From positions 62,001-126,000 of the forward strand of contig CAWJUU010000008.1 of the NCBI GenBank assembly GCA_963846165.1: DNA of 64,000 nucleotides, given 5' to 3'. Origin of the DNA: WHSW01 sp963846165 (GTDB taxonomy: Bacteria > Actinomycetota > Thermoleophilia > Solirubrobacterales > 70-9). Numbering within the stretch: position 1 is the first letter of the stretch; each line of letters starts with the position of its first letter. A model generated the notes under the pieces. It did no database searches. It saw only the letters and a list, made by a program, of their open reading frames with translations, and was not told where the DNA came from. Positions 17,246-26,001 of this stretch are shown here, piece after piece. Both the position numbers and the translations under genes were made by a program.

Positions 17246-17638
17246 CTAGGCCCGCCGACGGGCGAGCTCGTCGATCACGTCGAGGCCGTCGGCGACGTGC
17301 GTCGCCGACCGCTTGTCGGCCTGGAACATGCGCCACCGTAAGCGCAGCGCCGTGACGCTGCCCGCTCGGCACGCGCGATCAACCAGGGCCACGAAGCCGG
17401 CGCGGTCGAGCGGCTCGCCCGCTAGTGCCTCTACGGCTCGAGCTCGAGCACGACGCGCGGCATCGACCGCGGTCGCGAACGGTGCATATTTGGAGCCCGG
17501 ATCGCGCCGCCCCTTGTACAACCACGACTCCGCCGTGCGCTGCTTGACGCCGACGTGAAGCGCAGCGTCGGCCATCGAGGCGCCCGCCTCAACCGCTACC
17601 AGGATCCTGGCGTGGGTGGTGTCAAACGTATGGCTCAT
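17246..17638 (-). CDS. Helix-turn-helix protein resembling phage terminase small subunit
   Basis: The product is 130 aa. The N-terminal part (TTHARILVAVEAGASMADAALHVGVKQRTAESWLYKGRRD) is a homeodomain-like HTH, followed by YAPFATAVDAARRARARAVEAL and a helical C-terminus. This order (HTH, then a helix with Ala/Arg-rich DAARRARA) is characteristic of small terminase and packaging-type HTH proteins, but is also seen in transposase-associated HTH proteins. No large terminase is present. In phage satellites a stand-alone TerS redirects packaging; that role here is inference. Confidence 0.55.
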   Translation of the reverse strand: MSHTFDTTHARILVAVEAGASMADAALHVGVKQRTAESWLYKGRRDPGSKYAPFATAVDAARRARARAVEALAGEPLDRAGFVALVDRACRAGSVTALRLRWRMFQADKRSATHVADGLDVIDELARRRA

Positions 17639-17714
17639 TCACACCCCGGCGCGCGCCAAGTCCCTCCTCGGCGGTCCTAAGAGATGCAAAGGGGGGGCGG
17701 GTGCCGGGGCGCCA

Positions 17715-18138
17715 TCACTCGTCGTCTGCGGGTTCGGGGTGCATCCTGCGGATAAACGCTTCGTCCGCGGCCCGCTTGGCTGCGGGTTGTAGCGACGCGC
17801 TGAGGAAGTCCCCGTGCCGTTGCTCGGGAGTCCGGTTGGCCTCGGCCTCGATCTGCTGGCGTTCGAGCTCCTCGCGCGTGGCCTTCTCTGCGCATCGTCC
17901 GGTCGACGTACCGATGAAAGGCCGCTGATTCCTCTTCTGACCACTCCGAGACCGGCTTGTCGGGAGGCGCCAGACCCTCGACCGGGGTCTCGGGTGCTTC
18001 CACGCCCAGATCGCGCGGCGTCAACGCATTGACCGACGCGGCGGCCGTTGGGTCTGAAGCGCTGCTCGGCTCAGCTTCGGCGGGTCGTGGGCCGAACATG
18101 CGGGCGAAGGCGGCAGCGTCGCCGACCGGCTCGCTCAT
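17715..18138 (-). pseudogene. Element protein of unknown function, one frameshift
   Basis: From ATG 18138 the frame reads MSEPVGDAAAFARMFGPRP, a low-complexity Pro/Ala linker, then SEWSEEESAAFHRYVDRTMRR. A one-base loss near 17884-17888 then shifts to KATREELERQQIEAEANRTP, GDFLSASLQPAAKRAADEAF and a TGA at 17715. The helical C-terminus is coherent. The start overlaps the upstream stop (TGATG). It could be a scaffold- or packaging-related protein by position only. Confidence 0.55.
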
Positions 18139-18810
18139 CAGCGGCGCCTCCGCCAGCTCGCTGCCTCCAGGTCCTGAACGTAGGGTGACCATTCGCCCTC
18201 GTCGGCCTCGATGCTGCGCGACTTGGGCCAGCGCGGGTTATCGTCGAACTCCTGCTGGCTCGGGTGGACAAGGTCCCGCGCGCCCCGATCTAGCCCGGGC
18301 ATCGTCGCGATCACGTTCCTGATCTCCATCGCGACGGCCTGCAACTCGACGAGCGCAGCCTCGGCGTCGCGCTCGGCCTGCTCGAGCTTTGATGCCGCAG
18401 CCCGCCGCTGATCGCCGACTCGAGCCTCGAGCAGATCGCGGGCGTGCCCGACCCGAAAGCGGCGCTCGTCGAGATCGGCGCCATGAAACGCCTCGAGCGC
18501 CGAGGCGTATGGAGCGCTGTCTCGTACGCTCGGCTCAGTCGCCAGCGCGCGGATCTCGTCACGGAGCTTGGCGCTGTCGGTACCGGCGAGCGGTTTCGGA
18601 TTCACGCCCTCCTCCCACTCGTCTGGCCGCTCGTGCGTCGCCACCGTCAGCTCGTGACGCTTGACGACGAGGTCGGCCTGGTGCTGAGTCGTCGAGCGCT
18701 TGGAGCTCACGCACGGCCTTGTGAGCGGCCGTGCGCGCTTTGACCAGCTTCTCGAGCTCGGCGAGGACGTTCGGCGCCTTCGGCTTCCGCGTCGCGGTGG
18801 CGGTGCTCAT
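18138..18810 (-). pseudogene. Coiled-coil element protein, one frameshift
   Basis: ATG 18810 (AAGGAGA 6 nt upstream) starts MSTATATRKPKAPNVLAELEKLVKARTAAHK without breaks in sense. A shift near 18681-18686 joins HQADLVVKRHELTVATHERP and a long helical body (KLEQAERDAEAALVELQAVA), ending at a TGA that overlaps the next gene. Total about 223 aa. Predicted cytosolic coiled coil; no family recognised. Confidence 0.6.
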
Positions 18811-19097
18811 CGGTCTCCTTCGGTTGGGTGCAAGGTGGTCGGCCGGGAGTGCTTCCGCTGTCCAACGACACCCCCGGCCGAGTCCGCGGGCGACAGCGGA
18901 ATGCAATCGCCGGCGTCCTCCGTCCCCGAGCCGGGCGCGGGTCGGGGCGAAGCTTCAAGGTGTGCGTCGAGCGCTCGTCTGATCTCGGCGCTGAGCGTTC
19001 GACCTCCGGTCGTGGCTCGCGACCGAAGCTCGGCGGCGAGCCTCGCCGGCACCCAGGCGTGAATCGCGGTGCCGGTGTTTTGAACTGCGGTTGCCAC
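18807..19097 (-). CDS. Ribbon-helix-helix protein
   Basis: The product is 96 aa. HAWVPARLAAELRSRATTGG and RTLSAEIRRALDAHLEA fit the Arc/MetJ ribbon-helix-helix fold; a disordered tail follows. GTG 19097 is preceded by AAGGAGG. Its stop overlaps the next start (ATGA). As the first gene of the leftward module next to attR, it is a likely transcriptional repressor of the element or of that operon. Confidence 0.7.
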   Translation of the reverse strand: MATAVQNTGTAIHAWVPARLAAELRSRATTGGRTLSAEIRRALDAHLEASPRPAPGSGTEDAGDCIPLSPADSAGGVVGQRKHSRPTTLHPTEGDR

Positions 19098-19203
19098 TTC
19101 GAGCTGCCTCCTTGGTGAAGGTCACGGCCCGGGTGGCTGTCCCTATCCGTGGGACCGAGCGAAGGTTAGATGTAGGAATGCTAGACGGGAGGGTGGACGC
19201 GAG

Positions 19204-19356
19204 TCAAGGTCCTCTACTGCGTAAACGCGGGAGCGTGTCGGCGCGCGGGTAGAAGTAGAGGACGACCGTCTGCCCGCGCAGCTCGGAGAGCGTCACCTCG
19301 TTGCCGTCCTGGTCGGGAAGCGTGAAGTCGGGCGCGGTCTCGCGGGCGTCGAGCAT
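19204..19356 (-). pseudogene. bcp: bcp 5' half (peroxiredoxin), truncated at attR
   Basis: ATG 19356 begins MLDARETAPDFTLPDQDGNE, then VTLSELRGQTVVLYFYPRADT. This is the N-terminal half of a Bcp/PrxQ thiol peroxidase, lacking the catalytic Cys segment. After ADT the frame enters element DNA for 9 residues and stops at 19204. TAGCTT 8 nt upstream (19365-19370) is a leaderless-type -10. The missing half is at 8339-8693. Confidence 0.93.
19233..19240 (+). repeat. attR core of the bcp element
   Basis: GCGTGTCG is identical to the core at 8686-8693. To its right bcp coding sequence resumes (codons for YPRAD on the minus strand). To its left lies element DNA, including CTACTG at 19214-19219, the inverted partner of CAGTAG at 8695-8700. 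Confidence 0.8.
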
Positions 19357-19367
19357 GGGCGGGGAAG

Positions 19368-19871
19368 CTAGCGACCGATGCTGTAGAGCACATGGGGCAG
19401 CCCCCGGCGCTCGAAGTCACGCACGTAAGCCATCCCCGCCTTCTTCATCACCGCCCGGGAGGCGCGGTTTTCGTGCTGGGCGAAGGAGACGATCTCCGTC
19501 AGCCCGGGGCGGTCGAAGCCCCACTCGATCGAAGCGCGAGCGGCCTCGGTGGCCAAGCCCTCGCCCCAGCGCTCTGGCGTCACCGACCAGCCGACCTCGA
19601 CCACGGGCTCGCCCTCGACCTGGTCGCGATTGAGACCGGTGTAGCCGATCAGCTCGCCGGTGCTCCTCTCGCGCCACCACCAGAGGCAGAAGCCGTCGGC
19701 CTCGGACTGCTTCGCCTGTCGCACGAGCGTGCTCTCAACCTGCGCACGGCTTTGCGCGCCCCCGTGCCACGGTGCGACGCGCGCGTCGGCGAGCTGGCGC
19801 GCGGCGAAGTCGAGGTGCAGGCCGAGATCCGGAACCTCGGCGACGAGCCGCTCAGAGACCGGTGCCGCGGT
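19368..19871 (-). CDS. GNAT-family acetyltransferase (RimJ/RimL-like)
   Basis: The product is about 165 aa. FCLWWWRERSTGELIGYTGL, VVEVGWSVTPERWGEGLATE (acetyl-CoA loop) and RASRAVMKKAGMAYVRDFE fit Acetyltransf_3, which acetylates N-terminal or small-molecule amines. The start is unresolved: the reading is open from the cupin stop at 19871, but the first in-frame GTG (19724) would remove the N-terminal strand SERLVAEVPDLGL. A non-standard start or an undetected indel is likely. It directly follows the cupin gene. Confidence 0.75.
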   Translation of the reverse strand, partial: TAAPVSERLVAEVPDLGLHLDFAARQLADARVAPWHGGAQSRAQVESTLVRQAKQSEADGFCLWWWRERSTGELIGYTGLNRDQVEGEPVVEVGWSVTPERWGEGLATEAARASIEWGFDRPGLTEIVSFAQHENRASRAVMKKAGMAYVRDFERRGLPHVLYSIGR

Positions 19872-20263
19872 TACTGCGGCCAGAAGTCGTCCTGCTGCTC
19901 GCTCCGCGGATCGGCCAGCCTGGTCGAGAAGATCATCAGCTCGGCATCGGAGTCGGAGTCGTTGTGAACGGAGTAGAAGGCGTCGCCGGACATCCGGACC
20001 GCCGTCTGCGGGCCGGCCTCGAAGACGTCGTCTCCGACCTTGAACGTGAGCGTGCCCGAGACGACGAAGTAGATCTCCTCCTGGCCCGGGTGGCGATGTC
20101 CGTAGCTGCCGCGCCCACCCGTGTCCGGGGGCATCAGGCGCCAGCTGAACGAGACCTGCTCGGTTCCGAGTGCGTCGGAGTACCAGCGCATCTCGCCGAA
20201 GCCCGGGTACTGGGCCATGAAGTCGAGCGCGTCCGAGCGCGTGGCGATCGAGTAGCCGCTCAT
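19871..20263 (-). CDS. Cupin-domain protein
   Basis: The 130-aa protein has GYGHRHPGQEEIYFVVSGTL-like spacing (SYGHRHPGQEEIYFVVSG, about residues 53-70) and a second motif near AVRMSGDAFYSVHNDSD, matching the two cupin metal-binding motifs with two His and one Glu visible. Substrate unknown. Its ATG overlaps the previous stop (ATGA) and the acetyltransferase follows immediately. Confidence 0.85.
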   Translation of the reverse strand: MSGYSIATRSDALDFMAQYPGFGEMRWYSDALGTEQVSFSWRLMPPDTGGRGSYGHRHPGQEEIYFVVSGTLTFKVGDDVFEAGPQTAVRMSGDAFYSVHNDSDSDAELMIFSTRLADPRSEQQDDFWPQ

Positions 20264-20601
20264 CCTTCCTCCTCGGGATCGGGCTCGAGCTCGGGTTCCT
20301 CTTCCTCCGGATCATCGCCCTCGAGCACGGTCTCCGCCAGCAGGCTTGCCGGGACCGGGTGGTTGAGGCTCTGAAACCGCTCCATCGCCGTGTCGAGGGC
20401 ATCGGCGTCCACGGGCACCTCGTCGGAGATCCGCACCCAGTCGGCGCCCTCGTAGGACTCCATGTTGAAGACCTCCTGGTCGATCGAGGCGGAGTCGTCG
20501 ACGACCACCACGACCTCGGTCTGCGGGTTGAAGTAGGTGCCGGGCCGGACCAGGAGGTCCTCGACCTCGACGATCTGGCCCTCGGTCTCCTCGGGGGTCA
20601 C
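20260..20601 (-). CDS. Hypothetical acidic protein
   Basis: A 113-aa protein with VEVEDLLVRPGTYFNPQTEV, DDSASIDQEVFNMESYEGAD and a very acidic C-terminus (Glu/Asp/Pro repeats). No family is recognised. It is translationally coupled to the cupin gene by ATGA and is the first gene of a three-gene leftward unit. Confidence 0.7.
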   Translation of the reverse strand: MTPEETEGQIVEVEDLLVRPGTYFNPQTEVVVVVDDSASIDQEVFNMESYEGADWVRISDEVPVDADALDTAMERFQSLNHPVPASLLAETVLEGDDPEEEEPELEPDPEEEG

Positions 20602-20631
20602 GGGTCGGAATCTATCGCGCCGATGGCGCTC

Positions 20632-21120
20632 CTACTGCCCCAGGTTCTCCAGCTCGCGAAGCTGACGCTCGATCTCGGCCTCGACGTCGAGCGGCTCCTT
20701 GCCCTGGCGCTGCCGGCGTGCGTTGCGGGCGACGACGAGCTGGCGGACCTCTTCGCGCAAGGCTGGGTCCTCGCCGGGCGCGGGGACGCTTTGCTCGGCC
20801 AGCAGGCGTTCGAGCTCGGACTCGACGTCGAGCACCTCCTCGCCCCGGGTGCTCTGGCGGTAGGCCTTCGCCTCGAGCAGCTGCCGGATCTCCGCCTCGC
20901 GCATCTCCGGCGAGGTCGCCTCGGCATCGGAGTCGCGCACCTTCTGCGGCAGGTCGGTCTCATATTCGACCGAGAACGGGCCCTTGCCGATCTGGCGGAA
21001 GGCGTCCCCGGCGCCCGCCGCGAACGCGATTCCGGCAAGCGGGACCGCGACCAGGACAACGATCACGATCACGTCGCCGTTGGAGACGGCGAGCGAGACC
21101 GCTGTCGGATCGATCGACAC
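20632..21120 (-). CDS. Membrane-anchored protein with two SHOCT-like repeats
   Basis: The product is 162 aa from GTG 21120. One N-terminal membrane helix (VIVIVVLVAVPLAGIAFAAG) is followed by a cytosolic part with two similar helical repeats: MREAEIRQLLEAKAYRQSTR with VESELERLL, and LREEVRQLVVARNARRQRQG with VEAEIERQL. Each has the short Arg/Leu-rich helix pair seen in SHOCT-like oligomerisation motifs. Function unknown. It is divergent from the acyl-CoA dehydrogenase gene across a palindromic site. Confidence 0.7.
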   Translation of the reverse strand: MSIDPTAVSLAVSNGDVIVIVVLVAVPLAGIAFAAGAGDAFRQIGKGPFSVEYETDLPQKVRDSDAEATSPEMREAEIRQLLEAKAYRQSTRGEEVLDVESELERLLAEQSVPAPGEDPALREEVRQLVVARNARRQRQGKEPLDVEAEIERQLRELENLGQ

Positions 21121-21157
21121 GCCCCCAGGAGATAGATCAGCTACCCTTCTACGACGG

Positions 21158-21173
21158 TTGACTGACCAGTCAA
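21158..21173. promoter_or_regulatory. Palindromic operator, TetR-type
   Basis: TTGACTGACCAGTCAA has perfect 7-bp arms around AC. It lies between the divergent genes at 21120 and 21234. Palindromes of this size and spacing are typical of TetR-family repressors, including those that control fatty-acid degradation. No TetR gene is nearby. Confidence 0.6.
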
Positions 21174-21233
21174 TCGACGTTCGGCGGCACCGAAACGGGC
21201 CGCACAACAAGCACGCAAAGGAGCCCCTGAGCA

Positions 21234-22457
<1,224 letters not shown>

Positions 22458-22487
22458 CGGGCTACCCCGCTCTCAATCCAGGCGTAC

Positions 22488-22515
22488 GAGAGGCCCCGCG
22501 TGCGCGGGGCCTCTC
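22488..22515. terminator. Strong bidirectional stem-loop
   Basis: GAGAGGCCCCGC (22488-22499) pairs perfectly with GCGGGGCCTCTC (22504-22515) around GTGC. It lies between convergent genes ending at 22457 and 22538, so it can serve both. Confidence 0.8.
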
Positions 22516-22537
22516 ACGTTGCGCGTGTTCCGTCTGC

Positions 22538-22789
22538 CTACGCGCGCCGGTTTGGGCTGATCGCGATCATCAGCCCGATGGTGGTGACGACGATCATGAC
22601 GAGCACGACGGCTCGCGGCCAGCCGTCGATCGCGACAGCGGTGGCGTAGCCAAGCGCTCCGAGGACCAGCAGGCCAATGATCGTGAAGGCGATCGGGTAG
22701 CGGCGGTCGCGGACGCGGACGCCGGTCGACGCGACGCTGAGCTCGGGGCGGTCGTACTGCGCGCGCTGGTTGGCGGACATATTGGCCAT
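22538..22789 (-). CDS. Small two-helix membrane protein
   Basis: The 83-aa protein has a polar N-terminus (MANMSANQRAQYDRPEL) and two membrane helices, IAFTIIGLLVLGALGYATAVAI and AVVLVMIVVTTIGLMIAI. AGGAGAG precedes ATG 22789. No named family. Confidence 0.7.
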   Translation of the reverse strand: MANMSANQRAQYDRPELSVASTGVRVRDRRYPIAFTIIGLLVLGALGYATAVAIDGWPRAVVLVMIVVTTIGLMIAISPNRRA

Positions 22790-22905
22790 ACGGTCTCTCC
22801 TCGTGGCAGACGGAACTATCCAACTCTAGCCCGAAGCCCGGGTGGTGTCAGTGAGCCTCGTCACGGACGTCACATGTCGAGGCGCGCCGCTATCGTCGGC
22901 TGATC

Positions 22906-23370
22906 TTGGCCGAGCGGCGCTCCAAGCCGGTGGCGGACGCGGTTGCCGACGCGGCGCGCACGGCTCGCGCGCGGGGCGCGGCCGCGCCGGGCCGGGGCAA
23001 GCGGTCCGGTCGCTCGATGGACGTCTTCGGCGGCGAGATCCGGCGCCGCGACATCTTCCCGCTGCTCGTCCTGCACCTGATCGCGCGCGAGCCTCAGTAC
23101 GGCAACCGCCTGATCGAGGAGATCGAGCGGATCACCGAAGGCGTGATCTCGGCCAACCCGAATACGATCTACCCGCTCCTGCGCCAGCTCGAGGCCCAGG
23201 GAATGATCAAGGGCGACTGGGAGCACCCCGACCGCCGCACCCGCCGCTACTACTCGATCACCGCCGCCGGGCGCCGCGAGCACGAGCGCCTTCGCAACGA
23301 GGTCGAGCCCTTCCTCGACTCGGTGATCCGCTCGGTGACCCTGATCAAGCGCGAGCTCTACGGCGACTGA
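22906..23370 (+). CDS. PadR-family transcriptional regulator
   Basis: The product is 154 aa. After a basic, low-complexity N-terminus, RRRDIFPLLVLHLIAREPQYGNRLIEEI, NPNTIYPLLRQLEAQGMI and RRTRRYYSITAAGRREHERL form the PadR winged helix. PadR proteins bind effectors such as phenolics or drugs and repress nearby genes. TTG 22906 has TATCGT 9 nt upstream (22891-22896); a later in-frame ATG (MDVFGGEI) is an alternative start. The target is not evident. Confidence 0.88.
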   Translation: MAERRSKPVADAVADAARTARARGAAAPGRGKRSGRSMDVFGGEIRRRDIFPLLVLHLIAREPQYGNRLIEEIERITEGVISANPNTIYPLLRQLEAQGMIKGDWEHPDRRTRRYYSITAAGRREHERLRNEVEPFLDSVIRSVTLIKRELYGD

Positions 23371-23440
23371 CCGACGATCTCGCGCCGAAGGTGCGATCCA
23401 CCCCGCTATGTGGGGAAAATCGCACTCTCGCAACCGGCAT

Positions 23441-25339
23441 CTACGGATTGAGCCGTGTGACGGTGCCGTCACCGGCGTTGGCCGTCCACACCGAGCCCTC
23501 GCCGATCGCGATGTCGGCCGGATTGTCACCGACCGCGATCGGCTCGCCCACGATCGACGGGTCTGCGGGATCGACGCGAACCACGGTGTCGGCGCCGCCG
23601 TTGGCGACCCAGACATAGCCGAACCCGGTCTTCACGCCGCGGGGTTGGACGAGGCCCGTCATCGGAGTGCCGGGGCCCGAGCCCGGCTCGATCTTGGTCA
23701 GGGTCCCGTTCAGGTTGTCGATCACCCAGACGCCGCCTTCGCCGACCGCGATGTCGCTGGGGCGGCCGCCGACCTCGATCGTCGATTCGACCCGCTTCAC
23801 GTCGAGCCGATCGATCTCCGAGACGGTCCCGTCGTCGATGTTCGTAACCCATACTGAGGCGGCATCGACCGCGAGCGCGCGCGGTGAGACACCGACCTGC
23901 TCGGTTCTCAGCTCGCCCACCTGCGGATCGAACCGAACGACCTGGTTGGTGCCCTCGGCAGTGATCCAGACCCAGCGATCGTCGACGGCGACGTCCGAGG
24001 GCTCGGCGCCCGGGCCAAGCGCGATCGGTTGAGGACTTCCCGCTTCGGCCGGGTCGATCCTGTAAAGCGAGTCGGTCTCAGAGCTGACCGCCCAGATCGA
24101 GCCGAGCCCCACCGCAACTGACTTGGCGCCAGGCACTTGCACCCTGGGTGCGACCTCGTCGGTGGCGGGGTTGATGCCCGCGACCTGATTTTCGTCATTG
24201 ACTGCGACCCATGTGCGCAGATCGCCGACCGTGATCCCGCTCGGGGACTGGCCAACCTCGATCGGGGCGCTCGCCGTCGGTTGTGCGGGATCGCCCGAAC
24301 CCGACCCGGCGCCCCCGTTGCCTCCGGCAAGTACGACTACCACGGCAACGACCGCCGCGACGGCGCCGCCGACGGCGGCGACGATCGCGAGTCGGCGCGA
24401 CCCACGAGTGGCTGGTTCGGCGAGGGGGCGGGTCGGCGTCTCGGCGAGTGGCCGGGTCGGCTCATCGGTGACGCCGGCGAGCGTGCCCGCGAGCGCCGCG
24501 CTGAACTCGCCCGCGGTCGGATAGCGATCCTCGGGGCGCACGGCCATCGCCTTCGCCACCACGGCGTCGAGACCCGGTGGCAGGCCCGGTCGGACTTCCG
24601 ACGGGCGCGGGCGCGGGGCGTTGGCGTGGGCGAAGAGGGTCGCGAGCTCGTTCTCGCGCGGGAAAGGGGCGTGCCCGGTGAGCGCGAAGTGGAGCACCGC
24701 GCCGAGCGCGTAGATGTCGGCGCGGCCGTCGACCGGCTCGCCTGCGATTTGCTCGGGAGCGATGAAGTCGGCCGTGCCGACGATCTCGCCGGTCGCGGTG
24801 ACGGTCTCGCCCGCGCGAGCGGTCCGGCTGATGCCGAAATCGGTCAGATAGACGCGTCCGGCGTCCGCGCCGCTGCCGACGAGCACGTTCGCGGGCTTGA
24901 CATCGCGGTGGATCAGGCCGGCGTCATGGGCGGCGTCGAGTGCCGCGGCGATCTCGGAGACGATGCCGACGGCAGCAGCCGGGACCAGCGGGCCCTCGGC
25001 GTCGACCAGCGCGCGCAGGTCGTCGCCCTCGACCAGCCGCATCGAGATGTAGAGCTGACCCTGCTCTTCGCCGGCCTGGTGGACACCGATCACGTTCGGG
25101 TGCTCGATCGAGGCCGCGAGCCGCGACTCGCGCCGGAAGCGCTCGCGGAATCGCTCGTCGCGCGAGAGCGCCGGGGCGAGGACCTTGAGCGCCCGCTCGC
25201 GGTCGAGGGCCAGGTTGCGGGCGCGGTAGACGACGCCCATCCCGCCGCGACCGATCACGGCCTCAACCCGGTGGCCGGCGAACTCGGCCCCGATCGCCGG
25301 ACCGGGCGCCCCCTCGCCGGCGTCGCCGGGGTCGTTCAC
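23441..25339 (-). CDS. Ser/Thr protein kinase with extracellular beta-propeller
   Basis: The product is 632 aa. The Hanks-type kinase domain covers about 22-290: Gly loop GRGGMGVVY, Lys52, HRDVKPAN with Asp146, DFG at 167-169, and APEQ. A repeated TRPLAE linker and one transmembrane helix (about 316-338) follow. The outside part consists of about seven YVTN/SMP-30-like blades, each with phrases such as VAVNDE, SIWAVSS, WVTNIDDG and VWVANGG. It is a receptor-type kinase of the PknB/PknD class. It overlaps the FHA gene by ATGA; an FHA partner commonly reads the phosphothreonine made by such kinases. Confidence 0.92.
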   Translation of the reverse strand: MNDPGDAGEGAPGPAIGAEFAGHRVEAVIGRGGMGVVYRARNLALDRERALKVLAPALSRDERFRERFRRESRLAASIEHPNVIGVHQAGEEQGQLYISMRLVEGDDLRALVDAEGPLVPAAAVGIVSEIAAALDAAHDAGLIHRDVKPANVLVGSGADAGRVYLTDFGISRTARAGETVTATGEIVGTADFIAPEQIAGEPVDGRADIYALGAVLHFALTGHAPFPRENELATLFAHANAPRPRPSEVRPGLPPGLDAVVAKAMAVRPEDRYPTAGEFSAALAGTLAGVTDEPTRPLAETPTRPLAEPATRGSRRLAIVAAVGGAVAAVVAVVVVLAGGNGGAGSGSGDPAQPTASAPIEVGQSPSGITVGDLRTWVAVNDENQVAGINPATDEVAPRVQVPGAKSVAVGLGSIWAVSSETDSLYRIDPAEAGSPQPIALGPGAEPSDVAVDDRWVWITAEGTNQVVRFDPQVGELRTEQVGVSPRALAVDAASVWVTNIDDGTVSEIDRLDVKRVESTIEVGGRPSDIAVGEGGVWVIDNLNGTLTKIEPGSGPGTPMTGLVQPRGVKTGFGYVWVANGGADTVVRVDPADPSIVGEPIAVGDNPADIAIGEGSVWTANAGDGTVTRLNP

Positions 25340-26001
25340 GAGAGGTCGCGGAGCGAGATCAGGCCGCTGCGCAGCGTCAGCTCGACCAGCCGCACCCGCT
25401 TCTGATTCTGCGGCAGATCGCCGACCTCGAACTTCTCGAACAGCGTCCGCAGATGCCCCTTGACCGCGTCGACCGAGAGGAACACCTCGTCGGCGACCTG
25501 CTGGTTGGTCGCGGGGGTCGCGTACTGGCTCCCGTCGCGAAACGGACGACAGAGCGCGATCAGGATCCGCCGCTGCGTGTCGGTGAGCTTCTCCGGACCC
25601 GGCCGGTCGGGAGCCGCCGCGGTCTCCGAGCCCTGCGAGCCGATCGGGGCGACGAACGCCACCGTGGAGGAGCCGAAGCGCAGCTCGTCACCGTCGCGGA
25701 GGCGCTGCCGGCCACTGATCCGCTCACCGTTTACGAACGAGCCGTTGCGCGACAGACCGTCGTCGCTGAGCGTCCACTGGCCGCCGATCCGCTCGAGCTC
25801 GGCATGCAGGCGCGAGACCTCCTCGTCGGAGTCGAAGCGCACTTCGACCTCCTCGCCGCGGCCGACCGTGATCCGTTGGACGCCCTCGCTGAGGCTGACT
25901 ATCAGCTGCTCGCCGCTCTCGCGGTAGATCAGGAAGGGCCAGCCCTCCGCCTCCGCCTCGAGCCGTTGCTTGAGCTCCGCAGGGGATGACGAATGCGCCA
26001 T
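25336..26001 (-). CDS. FHA-domain protein with C-terminal winged-helix
   Basis: The product is 221 aa. The FHA domain (about 40-115) has GR at 47-48, SRLHAE at 63-68 and NGSFVNG at 86-92, the phosphothreonine-binding signature. The C-terminal part (LTDTQRRILIALCRPF, ATNQQVADEVFLSVDAVKGHL) is a winged-helix/LuxR-like DNA-binding region. It is probably a transcription factor controlled by the kinase encoded with it. TAACGT stands 6 nt upstream of ATG 26001 (leaderless type). Confidence 0.88.
   Translation of the reverse strand: MAHSSSPAELKQRLEAEAEGWPFLIYRESGEQLIVSLSEGVQRITVGRGEEVEVRFDSDEEVSRLHAELERIGGQWTLSDDGLSRNGSFVNGERISGRQRLRDGDELRFGSSTVAFVAPIGSQGSETAAAPDRPGPEKLTDTQRRILIALCRPFRDGSQYATPATNQQVADEVFLSVDAVKGHLRTLFEKFEVGDLPQNQKRVRLVELTLRSGLISLRDLS

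Larger units (their letters stand above)
8686..19240. mobile_element. 10.5-kb serine-integrase integrative element (satellite- or ICE-like) inserted in bcp
   Basis: The boundaries are defined by the two halves of bcp and an identical 8-bp core (GCGTGTCG at 8686-8693 and 19233-19240). Between them lie a degraded large serine integrase at the left end, a DUF3987-type replication protein, small ATGA-overlapping genes, a terminase-small-subunit-like HTH protein, an RHH protein at the right end, and a central cargo of SnoaL, ester cyclase, GYD and DUF2510 genes. No capsid, tail, portal or large terminase gene is seen. Size and content resemble a phage satellite or small non-conjugative element; this classification is inference. 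Many of its genes have single-base frameshifts. Confidence 0.88.

Noticed and set aside
17123..17341. Small plus-strand gene
   Set aside because: It overlaps the better supported terminase-like gene and small element gene on the other strand and lacks a ribosome site or -10 box.
19368..20402. A 344-aa acetyltransferase starting at 20402
   Set aside because: Its first half is the out-of-frame shadow of the cupin gene; the acetyltransferase domain begins only after 19871.
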